Assembly: GCA_035626855.1 (NCBI GenBank)
Contig: DASPMW010000019.1
Coordinates: forward strand, 1 to 37,911
Reading direction: 5' to 3'
Length of the DNA stretch: 37,911 bases
From: JAPWJZ01 sp035626855
GTDB lineage: Bacteria; Pseudomonadota; Alphaproteobacteria; Micavibrionales; UBA2020
Shown here: positions 1-6,312 of the stretch, one piece after another
Position numbering within the stretch: the first letter of the stretch is position 1
Layout: the number at the start of each line of letters is the position of its first letter
Notes under the pieces: generated by a model
What the model was told of the DNA's origin: nothing
Database searches by the model: none
Seen by the model: only the letters and a program-made list of their open reading frames with translations
Translations under genes and position numbers: made by a program

Positions 1-556
1 CGCGGAAATCCCGCGCTTTCAGCGCCTGCGTCACTTTCTCTTCGCCGAGCGATGAAAACCGCGTCGCAAGGTGCAGCGTCAGGTCCGCCATCGCGTCCGG
101 GAAGAAATCGCGGGAGCGGAACTGCGAGCCGGAATCCGGCACCGTCGTCTGGAAGAACGCCATCTCCCCCGCCTTCACCGCGTCATAAAACGGCGCGAGC
201 GTATAGCCCGCATTGACCGCCAGCAGCACGACGCCGGATGACGTCATGCCCAGCACGATCTTCTCGCCCGCACTCTTGATGCTGACGATGTTTTTGCGCG
301 GCGCGCAGTTGGTGTGGAAAATATGGCCGTAGCCGAGTTTCGAATTGAACACCAGCTGCGCCGTCTTGAACCCCGCAACCACCGTATCGAGCGAGGGGAT
401 CGCGCCGACATCGATATTGGCCGGATACAGCCCGCGCGTGACGCAGGCCGTCACCAGAGACTGATGCACCTCGTCATGCGCAAGATCGTCGCGCGGATAA
501 TCGGTCAGGATTTTAAGCACCGGCGTCAGACGCCCGTCGCGGTCGATAAGCTGCAT
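1..556 (-). CDS. Divergent SAM-hydroxide-adenosyltransferase-like protein (DUF62 fold), C-terminus outside window
   Basis: The reverse strand is open from an ATG at 556 to the window edge, giving the first ~185 residues (start MQLIDRDGRLTPVLKILTDY). An upstream CGAGG could serve as a weak ribosome site. The order of blocks resembles the S-adenosyl-L-methionine hydroxide adenosyltransferase (DUF62) family: an LTDY block where the family has LTDFG, then IDVGAIPSLDTVVAGF where the family has VDITHEIPxxDIxxAAF, and finally FRSRDFFPDA where the family has FHGRDIFAP. The catalytic positions look altered: NCAPR stands where VDPGVG is expected, TSSGV where GPDNG is expected, and Arg where the HGRD histidine is expected. 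It may therefore be a non-hydrolysing relative. The assignment rests on pattern alignment by eye and could be wrong. The gene is divergent from the plus-strand gene at 844. Confidence 0.5.
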   Translation of the reverse strand, partial: MQLIDRDGRLTPVLKILTDYPRDDLAHDEVHQSLVTACVTRGLYPANIDVGAIPSLDTVVAGFKTAQLVFNSKLGYGHIFHTNCAPRKNIVSIKSAGEKIVLGMTSSGVVLLAVNAGYTLAPFYDAVKAGEMAFFQTTVPDSGSQFRSRDFFPDAMADLTLHLATRFSSLGEEKVTQALKARDFR

Positions 557-622
557 ATGAACCTCGTTGATAGCTCACTATACCCGCCTCCAAGCGCCCT
601 GCCTATCCCTCTCCCCCTGTTT

Positions 623-736
623 AGTCCCCTCTCCCGCCCTTGCGCCCCTGAGTCCCCTCTCCCGCCCTTGCGCCCCTGAGTCCCCTCTCCCGCCCTTGCG
701 CCCCTTAGTCCCCTCTCCCGCCCTTGCGGGAGAGGG
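623..736. repeat. 28-bp tandem repeat (three copies plus a partial) ending in a REP-like hairpin
   Basis: Units of 28 bp start at 623, 651 and 679, and a shortened copy starts at 707. Each unit contains CCCTCTCCCGCCCTTGCG. The last copy runs into its own inverted complement: CCCTCTCCCGC (711-721), loop CCTT, GCGGGAGAGGG (726-736), an 11-bp perfect stem. It looks as if one arm of a dispersed REP-type palindrome was amplified in tandem. It fills the divergent intergenic region between 556 and 844 upstream of the promoter at 806. I see no protein-coding potential here. Confidence 0.85.
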
Positions 737-805
737 CTAGGGAGAGGGTGAGGACATGGCAGGAAATGACAGAAACAAAGGCAACCCGTTATGCCCGCAC
801 ACGCT

Positions 806-834
806 TTGACGTAATCCATAAGATCGGCTAGGAT
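806..834 (+). promoter_or_regulatory. Sigma70-type promoter for the 844 gene
   Basis: TTGACG (806-811), a 17-bp spacer, then TAGGAT (829-834). Transcription should begin near 841, only about 3 nt before the ATG at 844, so the transcript may be essentially leaderless. This agrees with the lack of a Shine-Dalgarno sequence. Confidence 0.6.
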
Positions 835-843
835 TCAGCCATC

Positions 844-1818
844 ATGCCCACCGATGGAACTTCGTCGCGCAAGACTGCCCGCTTTGACTTCAACAAAGCG
901 GCGCAAGCGATCGTCGCCGACCATCCGCAACTGAAAAACGACACCGTCTTCATCGACCTCACCAGCGGCGAGAGGCACGGCCCGCTGCTGGCGCGGGTGA
1001 AGGCGCGGCTGTCAAAAGCATTCCGCAAGGTGCTCGCGCGGCCCATCAAACGCGCAGCGCGGTCGCCGAACGGCACCGCGAGCGCAATCCGCGGCACGGG
1101 CGGGCTGAATGCGCTCGTCATGACAACCGGCCGCCGCTTCAACCTCTTCGCTGATCCCGCTCAGGACGCGGCCTTCGCTTTTTATCACGAGGCCGCGCAT
1201 CTGGTGGTGCCCAGCGCCGCGCCGAATGAGGCCAACCAGTCCCTCTATTTCGGCAAGCTGTTCGGCTATCCCTATTCGAAGGCGGAAGGCGCGGCCGATG
1301 GCTATGCCGCGCTGCGCCTGCTGCAGCAGGACGCGGGCACCGACCTGACGCGCGCCACAGTCATGCGCGCGACCGACGTCATCCACCAGGACGCGCCCGA
1401 ATACATGACGGTCTTCATGCTGGATGCGATCACCCGCGACGCCGCGCTGCTGACAAAACTGAACCCCGCCGAAACGATCGCCGCTGTCGAGCGCTACGCC
1501 GCCCGCTACACGCCCGCCCGCGCCGAGCTCGACCTCATGCGCGCCGATGTCGCGCCGCTGAAGGGCCGCCTCGGGCTTGTTACCCGCGACAACCTCGCGC
1601 CCTTGCGCGAACTCGCGGATATCGCGCTCGACCCCAACTCCTCCGCGCTGACCTTCTACGCCGCGAACCGCGTGCTGGGCGCGTTCATGGGTCGGCTGCT
1701 GACGGGTCCCGAATGGGCGGAGACCGCCCGCAAACTGCACGCTATGGAGAAAATCATCACGCTCGATGCCCTGTTTCCACAGAAACTCGCGCAGGATTCC
1801 CGTCTTCTGGCCGCCTGA
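844..1818 (+). CDS. Uncharacterised protein with HEAAH metallopeptidase-like motif
   Basis: 324-residue protein with no signal peptide or membrane helix, so probably cytoplasmic. Residues 115-119 are HEAAH inside AFYHEAAHLVV, the HExxH arrangement used by zincin peptidases (two His zinc ligands, a catalytic Glu). A possible third ligand is Glu148 or Asp152 in AEGAADGYAAL, about 30 residues on, at roughly the spacing seen in gluzincins. The remainder is helical and Ala-rich and I do not recognise a family. The gene is monocistronic, with its own promoter at 806-834. The ATG at 844 has no ribosome site and probably lies within a few bases of the mRNA 5' end. A real peptidase activity is inference from one motif. 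The strand choice is supported by the composition of the translation; the antisense frame gives His/Arg/Gly-rich shadow sequence. Confidence 0.75.
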   Translation: MPTDGTSSRKTARFDFNKAAQAIVADHPQLKNDTVFIDLTSGERHGPLLARVKARLSKAFRKVLARPIKRAARSPNGTASAIRGTGGLNALVMTTGRRFNLFADPAQDAAFAFYHEAAHLVVPSAAPNEANQSLYFGKLFGYPYSKAEGAADGYAALRLLQQDAGTDLTRATVMRATDVIHQDAPEYMTVFMLDAITRDAALLTKLNPAETIAAVERYAARYTPARAELDLMRADVAPLKGRLGLVTRDNLAPLRELADIALDPNSSALTFYAANRVLGAFMGRLLTGPEWAETARKLHAMEKIITLDALFPQKLAQDSRLLAA

Positions 1819-1995
1819 GCGAGTCGCGCTATCCGCAATCCGGGCGATAAAGGTGAGAGCGAAGGAAAAGAGCGCCCTGATCGTTACATTAATCCAGTTC
1901 CAGCTATCCATTTTGCCCTCCTTCCATTATGCCAGACTAGCATAAACAGGAGAACAGATCAAGAACTATTTTACGTTTTCCGCAATAGGCGGAAA

Positions 1996-2787
1996 TTAGG
2001 CCTTCTTCCGCCAGCTCGGCTCCGACTTCGTCAAGAACGCGGTCAGCCCTTCCTTGCCTTCGTCCGAGGCGCGGGCTTCGGCGATCTGGCGGACGGTGAG
2101 GTCGATGACCTGTTCGTCGATCGGGCGGCCGACGAGTTCCAGCATCAGCTTCTTGCCGCGCCCCTGCGCCTGCGGCGCGCCGTCCATCAGCGCCGCGATG
2201 ATTTTTTGGGCGACCGTGTCGAGCTGTCCCGGCTCCGCCACTTCATGCGCGAAACCGATCCGGTAAGCGGTATCGGCATCGAAGCGTTCCGCGGTCATGA
2301 AATAGCGCCGCGCCATGCGCAGCCCCATGGCGTCGATGACATAGGGCGCGATGATCGAGGGGATAAGGCCGATGCGCACCTCGGACAGGCAGAACTGCGC
2401 CCCCTTCTCCGCCACCAAAATATCGCAGCAGGAGGCGAGGCCCACCCCGCCGCCGAAAATATTTCCGTGTACCAGCGCGATCGTCGGCTTCGGAATAAAA
2501 TTGAGCGTCTTGAGCAAAGTGCCAAGCCGCATCGCATCGGTCACGTTTTCGTCATAGGAATAATTCGCCGATTTGCGCATCCAGTTGAGGTCGCCGCCCG
2601 CGCAGAAGCTTTTGCCGTTCCCGCGCAAGACCAGCGCGCGCACCGACGTATCGTCGCCGGCTTTTTTCACCAGAGCCGTCAGCTCGTCCATCACCGCCTC
2701 GTTGAACGCGTTGTGGACTTCCGGGCGGTTCAGCGTGATGGTCGCCACGCCGTCTTTCACGTCAAACAGGATTTGCGCTTCCGTCAT
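1996..2787 (-). CDS. liuC: Enoyl-CoA hydratase family, probable methylglutaconyl-CoA hydratase
   Basis: 263-residue crotonase-fold enzyme. The oxyanion-hole segments are visible: SFCAGGDLNWM (residues 60-70) and GNIFGGGVGLAS (108-119). A glutamate lies in the SEVRIGLIP block (Glu136), the usual catalytic position. CAGGDLNWM followed by a charged helix is typical of methylglutaconyl-CoA hydratases, which hydrate 3-methylglutaconyl-CoA to HMG-CoA in leucine degradation. The neighbouring methylcrotonyl-CoA carboxylase subunit gene at 3818-5425, in the same orientation, fits this step, since its product is the substrate of this enzyme. The start at 2787 has AAGGAAC 8 nt upstream and overlaps the end of the preceding small membrane-protein gene by 26 nt, suggesting translational coupling. 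The general family is certain; the exact substrate is inferred from context. Confidence 0.88.
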   Translation of the reverse strand: MTEAQILFDVKDGVATITLNRPEVHNAFNEAVMDELTALVKKAGDDTSVRALVLRGNGKSFCAGGDLNWMRKSANYSYDENVTDAMRLGTLLKTLNFIPKPTIALVHGNIFGGGVGLASCCDILVAEKGAQFCLSEVRIGLIPSIIAPYVIDAMGLRMARRYFMTAERFDADTAYRIGFAHEVAEPGQLDTVAQKIIAALMDGAPQAQGRGKKLMLELVGRPIDEQVIDLTVRQIAEARASDEGKEGLTAFLTKSEPSWRKKA

Positions 2788-3088
2788 TTTCTTGTTCCTT
2801 TTGTTTCGCCATCAGGTCGGAGATGCCGGTATCGAGTTTCTCTTCAAGGATGCCCTTGCAATAAAGCATCACGATATTCGCCGCGAAGGCCGACCAGAAT
2901 ATAACCATGTTCTGCAGGAAAAGCATCACCGCGAAGAGGAGGATCAGCACCAGCACGATCCTGTAGAGATGCCATTGCAGCAGCAGTTTCTTCGGCAGCC
3001 CGCGCGCATCGACCATCGAATATTTCTGCGCCTTCATCCCCCAGCGCCCGTAGATGCGGCTGAGCCGGTACATCAAGGGGTCCATCAT
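2762..3088 (-). CDS. Small two-helix membrane protein (paralogue of 3085-3378)
   Basis: 108 residues beginning MMDPLMYRLSRIYGRW. A basic amphipathic N-terminal part (about 1-40) is followed by two hydrophobic stretches (about 43-80) and a charged tail, so a small inner-membrane protein is expected. Its segment YSMVDARGLPKKLLLQWHLY resembles YGRVDQTKLDRYPRKLLLHY in the upstream gene (shared VD, P-x-KLLL and the following hydrophobic span), so the two are probably tandem duplicates. The ATG at 3088 overlaps the upstream stop codon in an ATGA junction and GAAGGA precedes it. Upstream in-frame residues are shadow sequence of the neighbour and were excluded. I recognise no family or function. Confidence 0.75.
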   Translation of the reverse strand: MMDPLMYRLSRIYGRWGMKAQKYSMVDARGLPKKLLLQWHLYRIVLVLILLFAVMLFLQNMVIFWSAFAANIVMLYCKGILEEKLDTGISDLMAKQKEQENDGSANPV

Positions 3089-3378
3089 GGCTCGTCCTTC
3101 ACCAGATAGGGTGCGAGCATCGGGGCGAGCTTCTGCTCGTATTTCATTTTCAGCACGTAACAGCCGACCGCGAGCGGAATGCACAGCACGACCGTCCAGA
3201 ATTTCAGTTTCATCAAGAGTGGCAGGATGATCGCCATGCACAGCGTCATCAGGATATAGCGGTAATGCAACAGCAGCTTGCGCGGATAGCGATCCAGCTT
3301 CGTCTGGTCCACCCGCCCGTAAGCCAGCGGCTTGCCGCCAAACACCGCGCCAAACATGATGAGGAAGGTGTCTTGCAT
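3085..3378 (-). CDS. Small two-helix membrane protein
   Basis: 97 residues beginning MQDTFLIMFGAVFGGKPLAY. After a basic stretch come two adjacent hydrophobic segments (about 42-75), then a charged C-terminus ending LVKDEP. It is a likely paralogue of the next gene (see 2762-3088). The start codon overlaps the stop of the upstream gene in a TAATG junction and no separate ribosome site is seen, so translation by re-initiation is likely. Being locked between the two leucine-degradation enzymes by overlaps argues that it is co-transcribed with them. Function unknown. Confidence 0.72.
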   Translation of the reverse strand: MQDTFLIMFGAVFGGKPLAYGRVDQTKLDRYPRKLLLHYRYILMTLCMAIILPLLMKLKFWTVVLCIPLAVGCYVLKMKYEQKLAPMLAPYLVKDEP

Positions 3379-3815
3379 TATTCGAGCCAGACTCGGGGCA
3401 CAAGCAGTAAGGCCCCTAACAACAGAACTGCCGAAACCAGGAGACTTAAACGCCGAGCTGTTAAGAACGGTAAGTTCCAGAAAAGCAAAAAAAGAGTAAA
3501 AATGAATAGCAGCGTGACCCCTTTGGAAATACCAAAACAAAAGGCCAGAATTATCACGACCAGAGCCGAAATGATTGAGGCAACAAATCCTTCAACATCT
3601 CGATTCTTCGTGAAGAAAAAAATTGAAACACCCGTTAAGAGTAGAATGGTCATTGGCACCCCATATCTTAGGGCTTCGTGCATATTTTCTGGGATCGTTC
3701 CTCGTTGGTAAGTAGCCACAATGCCATAAACGACGACTGCGTTCAGAAAGCAGAAAAAATTCAGGGCGACAGAGAACAGGCTGTTAACAACGACGGCGTG
3801 GTTTCTTTTCTCCAT
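3378..3815 (-). CDS. Polytopic membrane protein, AT-rich insert in the leucine operon
   Basis: 145 residues beginning MEKRNHAVVVNSLFSVALNF with four to five hydrophobic helices (about 8-32, 48-66, 75-95, 97-112, 120-140) separated by short basic loops, so an inner-membrane protein. The ATG at 3815 lies 2 nt after the stop codon of the upstream carboxyltransferase gene. AGGATG in that gene's last codons may act as ribosome site. The stretch about 3400-3815 is visibly richer in A and T than its neighbours and uses more A/T-ending codons, which suggests a later insertion. I recognise no family. Confidence 0.72.
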   Translation of the reverse strand: MEKRNHAVVVNSLFSVALNFFCFLNAVVVYGIVATYQRGTIPENMHEALRYGVPMTILLLTGVSIFFFTKNRDVEGFVASIISALVVIILAFCFGISKGVTLLFIFTLFLLFWNLPFLTARRLSLLVSAVLLLGALLLVPRVWLE

Positions 3816-3817
3816 CG

Positions 3818-5425
3818 TCACATCCTGAACACGCCGAACTGCGGATCGCCGATTGGGGCGTTGAGGGAAGCCGACAAGGACAAGCCGAGAACCATGCGCG
3901 TATCGGCAGGGTCGATGATGCCGTCGTCCCACAAGCGCGCGCTGGCGTAATACGGGTGGCCTTGCGTTTCGTACTGCTCGCGGATGGGTTTCTTGAAGGC
4001 TTCTTCCTCGGACGGAGCCCAAGTTTCCTTCTTCGCCGCCATCGCGTCCTTCTTAACTTGCGCGAGCACGCTTGCCGCCTGCTCCCCGCCCATCACCGAG
4101 ATGCGGGAATTGGGCCAGGTCCAGAGGAAGCGCGGGTTGAAGGCGCGGCCGCACATGCCGTAGTTGCCGGCGCCGAACGATCCGCCGATCAGCACGGTGA
4201 ATTTCGGCACCTGCGCGCAGGAAACAGCGTGGACAAGTTTCGCGCCGTCTTTCGCGATGCCGCCCGCTTCGTATTTGCGGCCGACCATGAAGCCCGTGAT
4301 GTTCTGCAGGAAGATCAGCGGAATCTTGCGCTGGCAGCACAGCTCGACGAAATGCGCGCCCTTGACCGCGGATTCAGAAAACAGGATGCCGTTATTGGCG
4401 ATGATGCCGACCGGATAGCCGAACAGATGCGCGAAGCCGCAGACCAGCGTTTCGCCATAGAGCTTCTTGAACTCGTCGAATTCGGAATTATCGACGATGC
4501 GGGAAATAATCTCGCGCACATCGAACGGCTTGCGGCTGTCCTGCGGGATGATGCCGTAGATTTCACGGGCATCGTATTTCGGCGCGCGCGGGTCCTTCAC
4601 AGCGAGGTCGATTTTCTTGACGCGGTTGAGGTTGCCGACGATGTTGCGCGCGATCTGCAGCGCATGGCCGTCATTCTGCGCGTAATGGTCGGTCACGCCC
4701 GACATGCGGCAATGCACATCCGCGCCGCCCAAGTCCTCTGCGCTCACCTCTTCCCCCGTTGCGGCCTTCACGAGCGGCGGGCCACCGAGGAAAATCGTGC
4801 CCTGGTTTTTGACGATGATCGATTCATCCGACATCGCGGGAACATAAGCGCCGCCCGCGGTGCAGCTGCCCATCACGGCGGCAATTTGCGGAATGCCGCG
4901 TGCCGACATATTGGCCTGGTTGAAAAAGATGCGGCCGAAATGTTCCTTATCCGGAAACACCTCGTCCTGCAGGGGCAGGAACGCCCCGCCGCTATCGACG
5001 AGGTAGATGCAAGGCAGATTATTCTGCGCCGCGATTTCCTGTGCGCGCAGGTGCTTCTTCACGGTCAGCGGGTAATAAGTGCCGCCCTTCACCGTCGCGT
5101 CGTTGGCGACGATGACGCATTCGGTGCCGGAGACGCGGCCGATGCCAGTGATAACGCCCGCGCCCGGCACGACATCCTTGTACGCGCCATGCGCCGCGAA
5201 GGCGGAAAATTCGAGGAAGGGCGAGCCCGGGTCGATCAGGTTCTTCACGCGGTCGCGGGGCAGCATCTTGCCGCGCGCGAGATGCTTGGCGCGGGCGGTT
5301 TCGTCGCCGCCCTTCTGGATCTCGGCCAGCTTTTCCTTGTAGTCCGCGACGGTCTTTTCCATCGCGGCGGCATTGGCCTGAAACTCCTGCGACGTCGATG
5401 AAAGCTGCGATGCGAGCTGGGCCAT
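3818..5425 (-). CDS. liuB: Methylcrotonyl-CoA carboxylase, carboxyltransferase (beta) subunit
   Basis: 535 residues, the usual length of the non-biotin subunit of 3-methylcrotonyl-CoA carboxylase, which transfers carboxyl from carboxybiotin to 3-methylcrotonyl-CoA in leucine breakdown. Both crotonase-like halves of the carboxyltransferase fold are visible: PCIYLVDSGGAFLPLQDEVF then GSCTAGGAYVPAMSDE in the N-half, and IPLIFLQNITGFMVG then GGSFGAGNYGMCGRAFNPRF in the C-half. GTIFLGGPPLVKAATGEEV is typical of this subunit rather than of propionyl-CoA carboxylase. GGAGGATTT directly precedes the ATG at 5425. Oddly, the biotin-carrying alpha subunit is not in the operon seen here, and three membrane-protein genes lie between this gene and the hydratase. 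Confidence 0.93.
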   Translation of the reverse strand: MAQLASQLSSTSQEFQANAAAMEKTVADYKEKLAEIQKGGDETARAKHLARGKMLPRDRVKNLIDPGSPFLEFSAFAAHGAYKDVVPGAGVITGIGRVSGTECVIVANDATVKGGTYYPLTVKKHLRAQEIAAQNNLPCIYLVDSGGAFLPLQDEVFPDKEHFGRIFFNQANMSARGIPQIAAVMGSCTAGGAYVPAMSDESIIVKNQGTIFLGGPPLVKAATGEEVSAEDLGGADVHCRMSGVTDHYAQNDGHALQIARNIVGNLNRVKKIDLAVKDPRAPKYDAREIYGIIPQDSRKPFDVREIISRIVDNSEFDEFKKLYGETLVCGFAHLFGYPVGIIANNGILFSESAVKGAHFVELCCQRKIPLIFLQNITGFMVGRKYEAGGIAKDGAKLVHAVSCAQVPKFTVLIGGSFGAGNYGMCGRAFNPRFLWTWPNSRISVMGGEQAASVLAQVKKDAMAAKKETWAPSEEEAFKKPIREQYETQGHPYYASARLWDDGIIDPADTRMVLGLSLSASLNAPIGDPQFGVFRM

Positions 5426-5451
5426 AAATCCTCCGGAAATTGCGTCAGACG

Positions 5452-5480
5452 ACTATAAGCCAACAAAAAGGGCGGCTCAA
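5452..5480 (-). promoter_or_regulatory. Promoter of the leucine-degradation operon, overlapping an upstream terminator
   Basis: Read leftwards: TTGAGC (5480-5475), 17-bp spacer, TATAGT (5457-5452). The expected start of transcription is near 5445, giving a ~20-nt leader that carries GGAGGATTT. The -35 element lies inside the terminator hairpin of the neighbouring gene. Confidence 0.5.
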
Positions 5481-5501
5481 ACACTATGAGCCGCCCCTTT
5501 T
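5466..5501 (-). terminator. Rho-independent terminator after the 5518-6216 gene
   Basis: Inverted repeat: arms AAAAGGGCGGCTCA (5466-5479) and TGAGCCGCCCCTTTT (5487-5501) with one bulged base and a 7-nt loop. On the minus strand it is followed by a run of T (complement of 5469-5465). It lies just past the stop at 5518 and separates that gene from the leucine operon. Confidence 0.8.
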
Positions 5502-5517
5502 GGAAGTATGGAAAGTC

Positions 5518-6216
5518 TTAGAGTTTCGGCGCGCGCTTCACGGCAGGTGTATCATCCTGCACCGCCGGCGCGGTATCGGGCGCCGTGTTGCCGTTCGCCG
5601 CAAGGACGAAGCCGGGGCTGATCGATTGCTTGAGCGAAATAACGGCCGCGCTGTCGGGCGATGCCGCTGCGGGCGTCGCTGCCGGACCCGCCGCATCCTT
5701 GAAGATCGAAAGCGCTTTTTTCGCGCCATCGCGCAGGCCGGTCACGACGGAAGAGGCAAGAACACCGACGCCGCCAAGGGTGATCACAAGCGGAACGGCG
5801 ACCTGCTGGACGACCGCCGGCAGGAGCGCGGGCGCGAGCCAGGTCGTGAGCGCAAGCGCGCCGCCAACCGCGAAAACGCCAAGCGTCGCATTGAGAAGCT
5901 TCTTGCGCGTGACTGTCAGTTTTTCCGCGCGGGCGGCTGTCTTTTCTGCGCCCGTGCCATCTGCCGCTTCCTTTTTCGCCTGGTCGAGCGCCTTTTCCTT
6001 GCCGAAATTTTCCAGCAGGTCGAAGCCTTTCAGGTAGGCGAAGATCTGGCCGAAGGTCGCAACGAAGCCGCCGGCGGGGAGGAATACCGCGGCCGCGACG
6101 CCGAGCGCGCCCCAGCCAAAGTTCCACGCGGCGCTGCGGGTGTTCGATTTCTTTTCCTTGTCGAGGCCGTCGAGGACGGTCTGCTGTTCGCTGGTCGCGG
6201 AGGTTACTGTTGTCAT
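5518..6216 (-). CDS. Double-hairpin membrane protein, paralogue family member 1
   Basis: 232 residues from the ATG at 6216, which has AAGG 7 nt upstream; a GTG at 6222 is too close to it. Layout: charged N-terminus, hydrophobic segment about 31-62, charged helical middle, second hydrophobic region about 110-155, then a polar Ala/Pro-rich tail. Two membrane hairpins with both ends on the same side are expected. The tail holds VISLKQSISPGFVLAAN and ends KRAPKL, almost the same as in the next gene upstream (6313-7017). The nucleotide sequences of the two tails have drifted more than the protein, implying selection on this module. Function unknown; a colicin/holin-like pore is only one possibility. 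Confidence 0.8.
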   Translation of the reverse strand: MTTVTSATSEQQTVLDGLDKEKKSNTRSAAWNFGWGALGVAAAVFLPAGGFVATFGQIFAYLKGFDLLENFGKEKALDQAKKEAADGTGAEKTAARAEKLTVTRKKLLNATLGVFAVGGALALTTWLAPALLPAVVQQVAVPLVITLGGVGVLASSVVTGLRDGAKKALSIFKDAAGPAATPAAASPDSAAVISLKQSISPGFVLAANGNTAPDTAPAVQDDTPAVKRAPKL

Positions 6217-6274
6217 GTTCACACCTTCATCTGTTGATTTTGATTTTTTTATAGCTCGCTATTACCGCAGCGAG

Positions 6275-6301
6275 GTTATAACACGCCGGAGTATAAGTCA
6301 A
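6275..6301 (-). promoter_or_regulatory. Possible promoter for the 5518-6216 gene
   Basis: Minus strand TTGACT (6301-6296) and TATAAC (6280-6275) with a short 15-bp spacer, inside an AT-rich gap. The leader would be about 50 nt. The spacer is shorter than ideal, so confidence is modest. Confidence 0.4.
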
Positions 6302-6312
6302 TATGTAAAATA

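Noticed and set aside
1012..1818. Long reverse-strand open frame opposite the HEAAH protein gene
   Set aside because: Inside the overlap its translation is rich in His, Arg, Gly and Gln with no domain, typical of antisense shadow in GC-rich DNA. Only the first ~31 codons outside the overlap are kept as a finding.
2206..2904. Plus-strand open frame opposite the enoyl-CoA hydratase gene
   Set aside because: Antisense of a clear enzyme gene; no motif, shadow composition.
3956..5401. 481-codon plus-strand open frame opposite liuB
   Set aside because: Length is due to high GC and codon bias of the true gene on the other strand, which shows all carboxyltransferase motifs.
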